Origin: Purshia tridentata
Taxonomy: Eukaryota > Streptophyta > Magnoliopsida > Rosales > Rosaceae
NCBI GenBank assembly: GCA_003254885.1
Contig: QANT01005285.1
Span: forward strand, 25,596-89,595
Length of the DNA: 64,000 nt
Direction of reading: 5' to 3'
The notes beneath the pieces are model-generated. The model was not told where the DNA came from. It worked only from the letters and a program-made list of their open reading frames with translations, and did no database searches. Below are positions 1-13,378 of the stretch, piece by piece; position 1 is the first letter of the stretch, and each line of letters starts with the position of its first letter. The position numbers were made by a program, and so were the translations under genes.

Positions 1-137
1 AAAAAGCTTTAAGATTCTTCGAAAAATAATCTTGGCCAGCATATATTTCAAAAACAGACATTGGGTCAAAGTCTAAAGATTACAGAATGAAACATTCCAC
101 GGTTCTCCAGATTTTCTGAAGCAGATGAGGAACATAC

Positions 138-2658
138 TTTATCAAAGCGAAGATGTAAAACAACAAACTTCCTGGCTCCGTGTTTCTCAATTTCATTTGT
201 TCCCTCCTGTGAGTCAGTCCTTGCTTCTTTGTTTCTAATAGGAGGGTAGCGGAGACGATTAACAAGCGTTTCTCCCAATTCCCTGATATGAGGAACAAAG
301 GCTAAAGCTTGAAAGTTGACTTTACAACGTAGGCGCTGGATGTTTTCAGGCAAGTTGTTGAAAGTCAAACGATGAGAGAATGGGGAAATAGCAGCAACTC
401 CATAGCTGTATCAATGAAAAACCTTCTGAGACATCAAGATATACTTTTGAAAAAGTTAGTTCCTAAAAGGCAACCTAAACATATGCATATACTGAAGGTT
501 GGTAGCTCAAGTTATAGAAAGGGAAGATACCTCAGACCCCAAAGAAAATGATGATACTTGAAAATAAACCCAACGGAATTTTCAGCTTAAAACTAAAATA
601 TTTAAATTCCAAAAGTAGAGATGCTATAATATAATGTAGATTTTTGATTGGGTGAGTTCAAATCAAAGAAAGTTTTTTGGCCCCTCTTATTTGAAAATAA
701 GGTGGCTTGACTGGTAAAGACAGAAGTAATTTTGCAGAGCACTACTTCTAACTATATGTGCTACACACATTATTTTAAAATAACCTATTTCCCCACGTCC
801 CCAGCATCATAATTATTATTCCAAAATATTCCTTGGTACAACAAGTGATTTCTGCCAATGTGCTACATATAATGAATCATTATTTTAAGAAATCAAACTC
901 TGTCTGATCCAGTTAATGACATGAATAATAGCAGATTAAAATAACTGTTGTCCCCAGTCCCTCCCCTTTTGAAAATAGTAATATGGGCGGGGATATAGCT
1001 TTAAGGACAGACATATCATGTGGAAAAGAGTATATGGTGCTAACTTAACATTCAAAAACAGAAAACTGCAAGAACAGGCTCCAGAAAAATTCAAGCAAGA
1101 ACTTTAACTCTCAAGTAAAAGAATGTCAAAGAATTTACTGACCTCTGCATTATGGGCAAATGATCCAGTTAATGACATGAATAATAGCAGATTAATATAA
1201 CTGTTGTCCCCAGTCCCTCCCCTTTTGAAAATAGTAATATGGGCGGGGATAACTTTAACTCTCAAGTAAAAGAAGGTCAAAGAATTTACTGACCTCTGCA
1301 TTATGGGCAAGACATTTTCCAGATACCACTCAGAAGAAGCATGAACAGGTGCTGTTTTAATTCTAGTCGGTCGTATGCCGGTAGCATAATACTCCCTAGT
1401 GCTCCAATAAAATTCACTAGGCAGATGTTTAACTATAGAAACTTCATTGCGTAGGACTTCAATAAAGTGATCCACGTCAAAAATTTCCGCAAAGGAACTG
1501 CAAAAGCACGCATGCAGTTTCATATCAATGGCTCCACTTTTGATAGAAAAAAAAAATTTCTAGAAAAGATTCCAAGTTAGCACACTCACGATATACCTCG
1601 AATCTTGCCACACAGGATTAACTTCAAGGTGTGGTAAAACCAGAGTTGCATCCACTTTTGATAGAAAAAAAAAAAAAATTCTAGAAAAGATTCCAAGTTA
1701 GCACACTCACGATATACCTCGAATCTTGCCACACGGGATTAACTTCAAGGTGTGGTAAAACCAGAGTTGCATTCAAGATTTTAGCAACAGCAACTGCATC
1801 ACAAATCTTTTTTTTTTATTTTTTTATAAAGAACCAAATAAAGTTAATTAGACATCCAATTGGCTTCATTATCACAAGAAGTAATAAAATCAAGTAAATG
1901 GGCATTCTTGTGGAACCATTTTTTCCTAAAATGCATTGCTTCAGCAAAAAATTCCTCAAAATTTTAAAACTCACCCCCATCTTCTGCTGGTTCAAGCCTC
2001 CATCAAGGAACACCTGAATATAACCAGAAGACCCTGACGGTGACACTAATAAAAATGATGGAAGTGTATCAGATAACAATCAATTCACCGTCACGTAACT
2101 TAAACATAAAAAATAAAAAATAAAAAATCCCCTTCTAATCTAACCAATGGATAAGCACTCACATGATACACTTTTAGGCTCTTCAAGACAATGTTTCCAT
2201 CCTTGGTTGGCTAACGGAGACCAAAGCTTGCTCTTTTTCTCAACATACTAAACAAAATAAAAGTATACACATATAAATGTATGCAATTAGAGCAAAAGCT
2301 TATATCAATTCTTAAAGCAAATAACAAATTGAGAGGAGAAAAAGGAACCAACAGGTTGGCGTAGTAAAGCCGCCTCTAGAAGACGTGAATGCATGGACTT
2401 TGGAGCATTCCACTCCTGCATTGTGTACTCATTCCCTTAGTTTTTATTGCTATATTAAAAAGAACCAAGAATTTCCATTAACAGCTTCAAAACTATTAGA
2501 CGAGTTCAAAAGAAGGGACTTACGGAGAAGATGGAAGGAGAGGCACGGCCCAATGGGCCGAAGAGATCGGGCAAGGAGGCCGGTAAGAGGACGACCAGAA
2601 GTCCAGCTAGAGCGGCTCTCGGGTAGTAGTGCCCGTAGTAGTCTTTGTGGAGCTTCAT
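138..2658 (-). CDS. O-fucosyltransferase family protein, 5' part (C-terminus off the left edge)
   Basis: Seven exons on the minus strand: 2658-2524, 2415-2353, 2247-2163, 2045-1975, 1806-1718, 1497-1294 and 405-138. They sum to 915 nt and join in frame to give 305 codons. The product starts MKLHKDYYGHYYPRAALAG and has one hydrophobic segment at about residues 14-31, fitting a type II Golgi membrane anchor. Plant O-fucosyltransferase family blocks follow in order: EWNAPK, LWSPLANQGWK, GYIQVFLDGGLNQQKMGICDA, FDVDHF, YWSTREYYA, IRPTRIKTAPVHAS, SPFSHRL, and HLRFDK at residues 300-305. HLRF(D/E)K is the family's nucleotide-sugar signature. Family members are usually about 500-570 aa, so roughly 200 residues are missing to the left. 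The exon-5 acceptor at 1807-1808 lies behind a poly(A) tract rather than a pyrimidine tract, which is odd but the only in-frame choice. Family assignment is firm; substrate is unknown. Confidence 0.9.
906..1311. repeat. Direct tandem duplication covering an exon end and its 5' splice site
   Basis: A segment beginning gatccagttaatgacatgaa occurs near 907 and again near 1161. A second segment, ending at the exon 3' end plus donor (gacctctgcattatgggcaa), occurs at about 1102-1160 and again at 1253-1311. The unit is about 250 bp, and one copy has lost about 105 bp internally. The copy at 1102-1160 carries a second, non-coding version of the last bases and donor of the 1497-1294 exon. Confidence 0.85.
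1532..1771. repeat. About 120-bp tandem duplication with a partial extra exon
   Basis: The sequence from ctccacttttgatag to gttgcat is present twice back to back (about 1532-1651 and 1652-1771) with only a few differences. The right copy contains the 3' two-thirds of the real exon 1806-1718 and its donor. The left copy repeats that exon fragment and donor but has no acceptor, so it is probably a decoy inside the following intron. Confidence 0.88.
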
Positions 2659-3686
2659 TGGTCTGTTTGAGTTCGATTAGAAACTCTAAGCTTCACATTG
2701 ATTGCAGTTTAGTTGTATAGGAAGAGCAGCAGAGAAGCTCACTGTCGTTAATGGATGTTGCAGAGAAATAGCACCCTGAATCGGATCTGATTTTGACGGA
2801 GATGAAGGGAAGGATGTATGGACGTTATGGTGTGGACGTCCTCATTTGATGAAACCGCGGGAGATAGAAGTGGGTGTTACTTTTCACTTCTGTGGGTTTT
2901 CTTTTGACGCAGTACGCTATTTTATTTTGAAGGGGTATTTTGGCTTTTTTTGTTTTCTTTTGTGAAATAAACACTAGCCTTAAAAAATAGATTTGAGTGC
3001 AAATAAAAAAAGCTATATAGTTTTAGTTCAAATAACATTCCATAATTGAACCTACACGGTTACACCTAATTATCTCTTTTTAGTTTCTCAAAATTCCAAT
3101 CCAAGAAATGAGTATTAAGATTTCTAGAATCTCATTTTGTGAAATAAACACTAGGCGCAATCCTTCCCTAAAACAACTTGATGTGGGTTTGCCACGCTCG
3201 CACAGTGGTCACCTCACATTGTAAGTGTGAGTTTCCCCTGCTCTTTATTTTTGGGTTTGATGGAGTTGATAATTCGCATGGAAAAATTAGGTGCTCGAGA
3301 AGCATGGCAAGTCCTTTTGAACATGAGGAAAGATATTCAAGAATTTTATGAGTTGAAGCATATCAAAGTTTAAAACATAATGAGCATTCTTGGTGCCAAC
3401 ATCTGATGCACTCAAAATTCAGCATGAGTTTGTCAAAGTTGGTTTTCAGTAAATTTACTAACACTCTTTGTGCCACTATCTCATGCACTTAACTTGGAAA
3501 TTCAGCATGACTAAACATTTAAATTACGCAACTTAGTATCTAAACTATTCTTCTATCAACACACCTACATAACACCATATAGGGGCTATATGGAGACCTG
3601 ATACTATTCACAGCATTCAAATCAATACCTATCAAAATACTTATTCACAGATATCTAAGTGAAACTGACTAAGTCAATCTATGGCC
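2659..3686. promoter_or_regulatory. Intergenic: upstream region of the O-fucosyltransferase gene and 3' flank of the SUMO protease gene
   Basis: About 1.0 kb between two genes on the same strand. The first 150 bp upstream of the 2658 start are relatively GC-rich and probably hold the 5' UTR and core promoter. The rest is AT-rich. No coding sequence, RNA gene or clear repeat was seen. Confidence 0.5.
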
Positions 3687-6600
3687 TCACAAATATGAAT
3701 CCTCGGGAAGGCTTCCTGTGTTGCATTTTTCCCCTTCAAGCGGAGGGCTAAGCCGAAGCCTTTTTGCAGCTCGTTGCTCTTCTTCTGACTCGGGCATCAT
3801 ACCATCATCAATTATCTGCACATCATCACATGAGACTGTCCTGTTGTCTACCATATCGGAATCTTGGTCCGTAGGCATATCAGTATTTTCTCGGCATGAG
3901 GGAAGTGGATCTCCATTGTCATTGCTATCATGCACCTTATCATCGTCTTGAGGACCTTCAATATCAGTATTTTCTCGACATGATGGAAGGGGTCCTCCAT
4001 TGTCATTGCCATCATTCACCTTATCATGGTCTTGAGAACCTTCAATATCAGTATTTTCTCGACATGATAGAAGTGGACCTCCATTGTCATTGCCATCATG
4101 CACCTTATCATGGTCTTGAGAACCTTCAATGTCAGTATTTTCTCGACACGATGGAAGTGGACCTCCATTGTCACTGCCATCATGCATCTTTTCATGGTCT
4201 TGAGAACCTCCAATAATGGAAGCACCCTGCATCTTGCCTGAAGTAGAAACAACACCATCAATAAAAAACGTGATATTTTCCATTGGAGAACTTTGTCCAT
4301 CCATTTCTTCTTTCTGAATTTGCCCCAAATCTTCCCCAACTGGATAGTTTTCAATGATCCCTATATCTTCAGAATCATCAGAGGCAATTGATGGTTCAGG
4401 TGATGAATCAATGTTTCCATTTTGTGCTTGTGCAGAAAGTACCAAGTCAAAAGAAGCCTCGGCTCCATATATTCTAGACGAGTAAGGGATGCTACAAGTT
4501 TGAGATGTCATTCCAGTTATTTGCTGAAAACCAGAGTCTCCCGTAGGCAAATAGGTGAAATGCTCTCCAGTTTCGGTGTCTTCCTGTTATGAAACAAATA
4601 GATAAGTGCAAGTATTGCATTCTCCTCAATGGAACTATGTAAAATCAAATGTATCTTCCTATAATATGTATCGCTTACCAGCCTGTCTCACAAGTTTATA
4701 TAGCCTAGGATTTGTGAAGAATTGAACAAATGATTCTTAAGGCTTTTATAAACAAGATAAAAGGGACAAATAAAAGGAAGATATTTTGGGCCATTTTGAA
4801 ATAATTTTTAAACAAGAGATGATTCAAAATCTGTCGCATGGTATGTCAATATCTCTCTCCAACACACACATAAGCATTATAAAGCAACACCCAAAGGAAC
4901 TTTAAAAAAGCCATAAAAGCCACAATTAATAAAATCTCATGATTTTCAATCCCAATTATCTCATAATTAGAACAAGAATATTGTTCATAATAGAATAAGA
5001 AGAAACATTTGTACCTCTACTGGTGGTATAGCTCCATTAAGACGGTAAAAAGATGATTTTTGGTCAAATGATTGATATTGTCCAAATGGTAAACCTGCAG
5101 TGGCTCCTGACTCAAAAAATTCCCTGAGAACCAAGCCTGCATCATTAACACACTCAGAACTCCTTAGAGAAGATGTGGATAATAAAGTCATTTCAATCCC
5201 CTGGCCTGCTTGGGAACTGGATATATCTTCTTGGCAAGCTATAGCAGGACAGCATTGTCCTGAAAGAAACTCCCCACCAGTTTCATGCTCATTACATACC
5301 GGAGGTTTAGCCCTGTTTTCATCACTGCAAGCTGCTGATGAGACCTCCCGACAACGATTTTCAAGGAGTTCAAAAATTAACCTCTGGATTAAAGTACGCT
5401 TGAGAGAAGCCTCAGAAGGAGGAAACCAATTTGCTTTAAGCTAGCAAGAGAAGTCACAGTTATGTATGACTAACATTGAAAACATAAAGCAAGTGAAACA
5501 GCAATTAAACTATGGAAGGATTACATTAGAAAGTCTATAAGTTAAAACATTATGGAAAAAGGGTAAATGACTTGTAAAGTTGTAGGCAATGAAAACTTAA
5601 TTAAAGTTTCAGCATTTTCATCTAAAACCCGACTTCATCCCAAGATCTGTTTATTTGTTTATTTCATTGCATGGCACCAGGGTTGATAAACCTTCTATTT
5701 CAGAAAAGGAAAATCCTAGATGAGAGATTCCAATGCAATTACTATGTCCACATGATACAACCACGGTATGTGGAAAAGAAGGCATTACATATGGTAGAAA
5801 TTGAAATTCCACATACTAACACACACATACACACCCACATGTATGTATGCAGAAGTATTCAAACACTTGAGATCAAGCACTTCAAGAGGAAACATATCTT
5901 ACTCTATGAAATTGGATTTTCATCCAATGGTTAATAGGGAAACATACCATGTACTTGAATGCTCTAATCCTTTTTAAACCATCAGATTTTTATCCAATGA
6001 CTTAGAGTATGTTCTGTTTCCTATTTGGTGTTTTAACCGTCCTCCATATGTAAGTAATATACACATATAAAAGATCATATATTAAGAAAATCACAATAAT
6101 TGATTTCCACTAAAAACTCATGAACAAGAATTTACAAACATCACCCTCTAAACATACATAGACTGTAACTTAGTTTTCAAAAAACAAGAAATGAAGTATG
6201 CACCACAACCAAGAGGCGCAAAGAACAGGGAAAAAAATTGAATTTTAGGGTTGTGTAAGGTTAAAAATATTCAAATACCATATTCAAATATTTCTAGAAA
6301 GTCAAGGTTAAAAATAATAACTAAATAAAATGACATTAGATAAAAACTTAAAACAAAGTAGACCACTTACAAAATTGGAGGACTTGGTTATGTTGAAAGG
6401 ATTGAAATTAACAGGAACTTCTTCCAGAAAGAGCTCCAGATAGTGGAGCAAAAACAGGCCACAATCAAATGAATTTTCCTGTTGCGGTAGCTGAAAGCAA
6501 TTTAAACCAGTGTCAGAAGTTTTAATATTTTATCATCAGCAAAAAAGTGAAGCCTTTTAACATTTATGTATCACAAAAGCAAAAGAAAATGAGGGGAAAA

Positions 6601-9600
6601 AATGTTAAAAAACAATAATTTCTTTCTATAAAGCTACCAAAAGGAGGAAATGAAAATATAATAAGGATTAGTCACAATAACCAACCGTTTGAACATCTCT
6701 CACTAATGCTCAACCAAGAACATCAGTCCATATAGCTACCAATCTTCATCTAAATCGCCCAACATTTGGACACCAAGGTTTTGTAACAATAAAGTTCGGA
6801 CATATACTAGTATCAACCATAAGGTTAATAAGCATACACAACAACATGAACATATGACTCAAATGAGGCCCATCAGACTATGAAATCACTATGTCGTCTC
6901 AAAATTCAGCTACAGTACCCATAGCAGATTTTTTAAGGCAATTCTATTTCTCTTCCCTCTCTAAAAAATTTGTTAGATAAGACTGGAGCATTACCTCGAG
7001 TGGAACAAACCGCAGGTTGTGGAATTTTGATGAGATTTCTTCGGATGTCTCCTTTTTCCTTTCTTTCCACTCTTCCCACAAATAACTATAATTTCAAGGT
7101 CAAATATCAGTTTCATAATTTAGAAGATTTAAATTCCAAATTTGTGGAGGGAGAAAAGATGTAAAGAAGAAAGATGAATAAAAAAACAAGTGCAGAGCAA
7201 AACATAGTAGTTATAACCATGTCAATACCCTGTGATCGCATGGCTTGCATCCTCCTTTGTTGTTTTTATTTATTAATCATTCATCAAAATAAACTAACAT
7301 TGCCACGTCCAACCTCTATCCTAAGGGGATCTTGTCAAAAAAATTTCATTTTGTTTGTTTTTTTTTCCTCCTATTGGAAGATCGAAATCCAAGACGTACC
7401 ACTATCCCACAAACATTCACTAAAGCCCAACTAAGTATTCACCTCTTAAAGGTCCAACTGTGGCATAATAAATACAATAATAATAAGAGGATTATGAGAA
7501 GAAAGTATGGTGAAGGACTTCATAACACCTCTATTATTCAAAACAACACATACATGCATCAGAAAAAAAAAAAAAAAAATTTCAATAGCTAAAGATACCT
7601 TTGAACAAGATTCTTATTTGTTTTTTTTTTTCCTCCTATTGGAAGATGGAAATCCAACACGTACCACTATCCCACAAACATTCACTAAACCCCAACTAAG
7701 TATTCACCTCTTAAAGGTCCAACTGTGGCATAAGAAATACAATAATAATAAGAGGATTATGAGATGAAAGTATGGTGAAGGACTTCATAACACCTCTATT
7801 ATTCAAAACAACACATACATGCATCAGAAAAAAAAAAAAAAAATTCAATAGCTAAAGATACCTTTGAACAAGATTCTTGAGACCTGTATGACTTCCTTTG
7901 ATAGAATCCATGTGCAATATACAAGGTACATTAAGTGACTTGATTGGGCCCCCATCTGAAACATGACAAAAGTACATAAATAATTGGGATATAAATTCAA
8001 AGATATATGTTACACAATCCAACAAAAACTTACCCTTATGTCTAGGCAATTCACCAGGATGACATATGACTATTAGACTCCAGTGTAGACTGGTATTAAA
8101 AAGCACAAAATGACATATCAGCACTCCAATAAATTGAGCTTACTACAAGAGCCAAGCAGTTTGGGCAAGTGATCATACTTGAAGTTTATAGGAATGAAGA
8201 TGTAATCCTTTTCAAATAAATCCACTTTCCTTGTCCATTTACGAACACGTTGAAAGGCAGCCCTGCCATCAGAAACACTGGATGGGTCTTTGTCCAGGTC
8301 AGCCAGCTTTCGAAAGAAAAAACTATTGAAAAAGTGGAACCTAGGCTTTTCCTCGGGTGGAATCTGATTCTTCAAATACCTGCCAATTGAGTACATTTAC
8401 AAAGGAACATTTAAATTGGAAAAAAAAATTGACGAAACTTATAATCACAACAAAAATCATAATTTTGCCGAAAAAAGAGCAAAGGTCCATTGTTGACCAA
8501 GCAAGTTTAAAAATTATTTAATAAAGACCAATGACAGAGAAAAGATTGTAAATTTGGCCAGAGGCGCCCAAACCCATTTACTTTGGGCAAGCTTGGCCAG
8601 TCCTGGATTGGACCTGGGACAAGGTTTTAGGGCATGACCTGGCCCAATTTCCTTGTTTAAGGCTGGCCTTTCTGACCTAAAACAACCAGGCTTAGGCACG
8701 CTATTTAAGCCCAACCCAGTTCTTTTTGTTTTTAAAACTAAAGGGCCCATTTGGTGTTGTAGTGTTGTTTGATTATTAGTCATTCATATGAAGTTATGTA
8801 CATTAATATAAATTGCACCTAACCTTCAAAATTTTCTGACCATTTGACTTTCATTGAAAATTAAAAGTTAAACACAAGATATCCCTTTATGTCCCTCCTC
8901 AAATAACTATAAATAAGGTTCAAACTCACCCATTTTTTCACACAAAAACGATTCATCCTTGATTTCTCATCTTCCAATCTGTGTTATTGGCTTATTTTTT
9001 CTATATTCGATCACCTTCACTACTATTAGAAATCATACTTTATATCTACAGGTGGCACTAGCTACTTGAAAAGACAGTCTAGAAGCTGGGTAAGCATCAG
9101 CATCCATTTTAGCAAATCATTTCTAGTGAGTCAAAAAAAAAACCGCAATGCTGTCCTATTAAGGAGCCATAACTTGTAAAAATGAAAATTCATTAAAAAT
9201 TTAGGATTCAGAAAAAGATCATGGGTAGGGCTTAACATAAAGAAAATAGAATCATGCATGTGAGCTTATGTATGCAGGCTTACTTGATATAGAAGTCAAT
9301 AATTGTATCATTAATGAATGTCTCTGGCTGTAAAAGATCAACATCTCTCTTACTGATGGAAACAGCATCTGAATCCCCTTTCGGATATACAACATCTTCA
9401 AATGGCTCGTCAAAACTGTATAAAATCTCAAACTTGTTCAGTATACATCATACAGTAACACCAAGACAAAAAGAAAACGAACACTAAAGCAATCATTTTT
9501 CTTTTCACAAATAGAACCAAACAAGTGTTCTACCATATTATTGGGCAACATGACAACATAAATGGTCTCCAGCAGACTCCAGCTCTATAAAAACTTAAGT

Positions 9601-12600
9601 TCCACAAGCAGTGAATGAAAAAGAACCACAGAAATTTATTCTTCACCCACTTGTTCTATGAGTTCAGGGAAAAAAAAAAAAAAAANAAAAAAAAAAAAAA
9701 AAAAAAAAAAAAAGCATACATCCAAATCATACAGAAATACTTCCCTAAAACTCAAAACAAAATTCATTCTAAAACAAATCCAAGAAAGTCACAGAAGTAA
9801 AACAAGCCTCATCATGTGATATCCAAGAAATTCATTTTCAACCATAGAGAATGTGATATCAATGAATATACCACAAGGGACAGAGTTAAAGCTTTATCCA
9901 ATCCTCATCATATAAGAGAAAAAAAAACTTTTATACAAATATAAAACATAACAAAAAGGACTAAAGAACTCAAAAAGACATGAAAAAACATGACAAAGTA
10001 TCCAAAAAGAAAAGAGAAAAAAAGGGAAAAAGAAACATCACAGAACATAGTAACAAGACAGAAATCATTCTAATTTGTGTCTTCATAATTACAATGAAAA
10101 GAAAATAGGATCACTGTAACTCACTTTGGAAAATGACGCCTCTGCCCAAGTGAATCATCCTCATCTGTCCCCATGCTACTTGCACCAAAAGGGAAAAAAA
10201 GATGAATTTAAGACTGTCCATAACTATTGAAGTAAAAAAAACTAAGAATACCCAACACACACAAATTGCTAGTACAAATTTACAATCATGACAAAGCATT
10301 TCACCAAAGACAAATAAATTGTGAATCCAGACCATTTCCCTCACATTTATAAGCTTGATATACATCCTAACAAAATTAGCATGAAAAAAAAAGGGGGGGA
10401 AGGTGGGGCGGGACATTGATATCAATAGTCCTGGCCATTAATTTATGTAGCCTATTAGCATATTGAAGAATAAAAATTACATAAGGAACGCAAAACAATA
10501 TTGTATTAACCAACGCATGTTAAACAAACTTACTTTTCCACAACATCCCATGCATTCAAATATTTCACATTCAAAGACGCTATCTTTTCCTGTATCTGGA
10601 ACCAGTTGGGATCCACAACTGCAATCTTCAGCTCCTCAATCCCTAAAAAAAATTTTGGGTAGCAGATAATGAAAGAAAAAAGAGAAGCCACAATCAATCA
10701 AGAGTATGAAGTCCCAAAAAGGCATATCATTAACGAGATGGGACAAAATTTAAACCACATACTGTTCAAGAACTAGAGTGATAATCTCATACTTTTTCTT
10801 TTTTTTCTAAACTAAAAAGAATCACATTTTCTCATATGACAAATACTGTTTTTAATAGGATCACACGACACATACTACTTGCTAAAAGTAATATATAAAA
10901 CTGAAAGATGACTCATTGATACTTGGATAAACAAATTACTTAACGGTCTTACTGATGACTTTTAGCTAAGAAAATATTTTCCAGTTGTACTCAATATGAT
11001 TAGATATGGTCTCCCCAGCATAACATCCATAACATAATCTACTCTTAATCAGTGCCTCTTTATACAACTTAAATGTCATAAAATGAGAAATGAGAATCTG
11101 TACAGAACCCCCGTGATAATTTACCAAACTTTTGCAGGGAATCGAACAGCAGGTTAAAACTAAAAGATGCTGGTGAAACTTAATGAAGAGAAAATTCCAC
11201 CAAAACTACATGATGCAGTGCCAAGCCTAGTAGGTTAATGCAAAAACCAACAAAAACAAAGGAACACTACTTTGTACAAGTTCACTGACCAGAAATACCA
11301 TGTGCATTATCATCTTCAGCGGCATCCTTTGATATCACATGAAGTTTTATCCAGACAAGTTCTACCTGAATGTAGTCCACACAATAAACTGTATATATTC
11401 AATACCAAGAATATATAAAAATCGGCAATACCAATAGAAGAGTTTCAGTACTCACGCTTTCAAACCACTGACACTCAACATTGACGAGATCATCAACTCC
11501 CCATTCAAAATTAAAGATATTGTCATTTTCAGATGGTGCTGGACCACTGATTTTGATACAACTGTCGGAAAACGTTAATTGGGGCTCTGTACAATAATTA
11601 TCCCGATAAAGAACATAATCAGGATAAAGAACAACTGTCATATTTACGTCATCCTGCATATTTTGTGAATAGATAAACGTCACAATTAAAAAACATTCTA
11701 GCACTGAACAAACATGGTATCCAGTTATGTAGTTATGTAGACAAACAAAATCATATGCGTTGGAAGGGTGATAGAAAAGAAGAGAAGATTACCATTCCCA
11801 TATTGCCTGAGCAAAGACCCAATTTGTAAGTACCCAAAGAAACTGAAAGTGAACAACAAATAATAGTAAGAACACAAAGGTGCACAACAAAAATGCCTAA
11901 GAAAGGCGCACACTAAAGAAGATAGGCATAAAAATCCTCCAATTAACAAAAAAATACCATCCTCCTCTTCAATTTCAGAAGCATGACTCGATGGAGACCC
12001 ACTCATGCTTTCATCAGGATCTGAAATCACATCAACTGGTTCATTCTGCACAAAAATCAAATTATGTAACCATAAATTGTATTGTTAATTTTTGCATTAA
12101 GGATAAACTTTGGTAAATATGTGGCAGTTAAAGTACACTGGATGGAGACACTGGAAGGGCACAGTCTAACTGGCTTTTCCCAAGGAAAGGCAATGTGGCA
12201 TTTGAACCGCTTCTCTCTGATTCAGAAAGAAAACTTCGTGATCCATGATAATTTAATTTGGACTCAGAGTACTCTTCATGACTCAAACGTTTGGATTGTG
12301 GGGCAGAATCCAATTCCAGATGATCTTTCTCGGTAGCAAGCGTCTCTTCGATTGTGCCCAGAGGGGAATGTGAATTAGCATTATTGGAACAATGATCATA
12401 GCCAATTGCATCAACATCTACACAAGGTACGCTGCTAATTTCTTTTGTTTGAATATTGGCTCCCTGGGAAACTAGAAGCACATCTAGATGAATTAACATA
12501 GTTTGAATGGTAATACTGATGGTATACATCAATCATCTTTAGCTCAGCTGACTTCAAAAATTAAGAGAAACGAAACAAGAGGAAAAACAACACCAACAAC

Positions 12601-13378
12601 AACAACATATGTTACATATCAACAAGATTCAGAGAGCTATATCAACCAAAACTGGACAAATGAATGCATAAACAAACATTCACAAAAAGTGAAAACCCAT
12701 TTTGAACAAGGGAACTGAAACTATCGTGGATTTTATGTACAGTCAGAGCTTAATAACATGTTAATAAGTTTATACTCTTTACATTTAAAAAATTATGAAA
12801 AAAATAGATAACTGTAAGCAGCCTTATATAATGAATATATGATTACCAGGATATCCATCTCTGATTAACTAGTTGTTTCAAGTATATATCCCAAGTAGCC
12901 AAATAATTTTCTGCTGGATTACTCTTTTCTAAAATATTATTAACCAAAATTTACAGATTAAACAATGCCATTCATTTCAGCAACCAAATGCCATATTATC
13001 AAATTACTTAATTCTCGTGAACAATCAATTTACTCATAAAAACAGACTTATATGAAGAACCCAAATTTGAAATTATTATAGTAGTAAGTGGGTAACTGCT
13101 AACTGATAATTCGAAGAAGTAACATAAAAATTCAGACAAAGTACTGAACTTTCAGTCATTTTCCAAGTTTTTGATTTCCAAAAGATTCCAGGCAATCAAA
13201 CAGGAAAAAGTAGTAGTATTAGACATTGGGGACGTGACGTACCACACTCGAAAAGCTTGTACTTCAAAATTGGGTCGTTATCGGGGCTAGGGCTTTTGCA
13301 CTTTCCCGGACATTTCCCGACGATCTGTTCGGTGAGCTCATCCTCTTCGAGGCCTCTACGCGGGGAGCTGCTCTTCAT
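3687..13378 (-). CDS. ULP2: ULP2-type SUMO protease (C48 cysteine protease), complete
   Basis: Sixteen exons: 13378-13243, 12471-12137, 12045-11958, 11842-11793, 11653-11456, 11365-11290, 10642-10534, 10178-10125, 9415-9284, 8379-8179, 8089-8034, 7955-7862, 7085-6995, 6490-6371, 5440-5015 and 4583-3687. They total 3063 nt, giving 1020 aa. All junctions keep frame with GT donors and AG acceptors. The Ulp1/C48 fold spans about residues 350-590. The visible triad is His462 (in LHWSL), Asp495 (in HMDS) and Cys550 (in ENSFDCGLF), with the oxyanion Gln at 544. These proteases cleave SUMO, mainly poly-SUMO chains, from nuclear proteins. SIM-like VDVISD (about 161) and VQIID (about 977) flank the catalytic region, and KRLRL (996-1000) looks like a nuclear signal. 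An in-frame stop lies shortly upstream of the chosen ATG with no other ATG between. Closest recalled families are Arabidopsis ULP2A/ULP2B (SPF2/SPF1), which are similar in size. The choice between those two is not resolved. Confidence 0.93.
3873..4208 (-). repeat. 4 x 84-bp in-frame repeat in the SUMO protease C-terminal tail
   Basis: Four consecutive 28-residue units at residues 848-959 follow the pattern G(S/P)QDxxKxxDxxDNGxPLxSCRENTD. They are acidic and low in hydrophobics, so probably disordered. They lie between the catalytic domain and the SIM/NLS-like C-terminus. Copy 4 is the most diverged and is followed by a degenerate start of a fifth (DQDSDMVDN). Unit length is a multiple of three, so copy-number change would keep the frame. 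Confidence 0.92.
7340..7880. repeat. About 265-275 bp tandem duplication in SUMO protease intron 12
   Basis: The stretch from tcctcctattggaagat to gcatcagaaaaaaa and on to aatagctaaagatacctttgaacaagattctt occurs at about 7360-7616 and again at about 7632-7880. The right copy contains the genuine 3' end and donor of exon 7955-7862. The left copy repeats those last exon bases and donor within the intron. The two copies are about 95 percent alike by eye. Confidence 0.88.
8540..8765. mobile_element. Possible non-autonomous hAT-like segment rich in GGCC/GGGC motifs
   Basis: This intron segment is GC-richer than its surroundings and dense in short motifs such as ttggcc, ggcctg, gggccc and cctggccc. 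A similar stretch occurs at 35260-35460. Such subterminal motif clusters are typical of hAT-like elements. Terminal inverted repeats and a target duplication were not pinned down. Confidence 0.4.
9670..9713. repeat. Poly(A) homopolymer with an ambiguous base
   Basis: About 44 A residues interrupted by one N at 9686, inside the intron between exons 10178-10125 and 9415-9284 of the SUMO protease gene. The N and exact length are probably assembly uncertainty. Confidence 0.9.

Noticed and set aside
2385-2720. Plus-strand 111-codon open frame over the O-fucosyltransferase 5' end
   Set aside because: Antisense to two supported exons, and no family similarity recognised.
3718-4216. Plus-strand open frames opposite the SUMO protease last exon with a repeating HCHCHH pattern
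   Set aside because: This is the antisense shadow of the 84-bp repeat. The minus frame is supported by the gene model on both sides, and the metal-binding look is coincidental.
9615-9800. Lysine-rich open frame across the N-containing poly(A)
   Set aside because: It exists only because of the homopolymer; it lies inside a SUMO protease intron.
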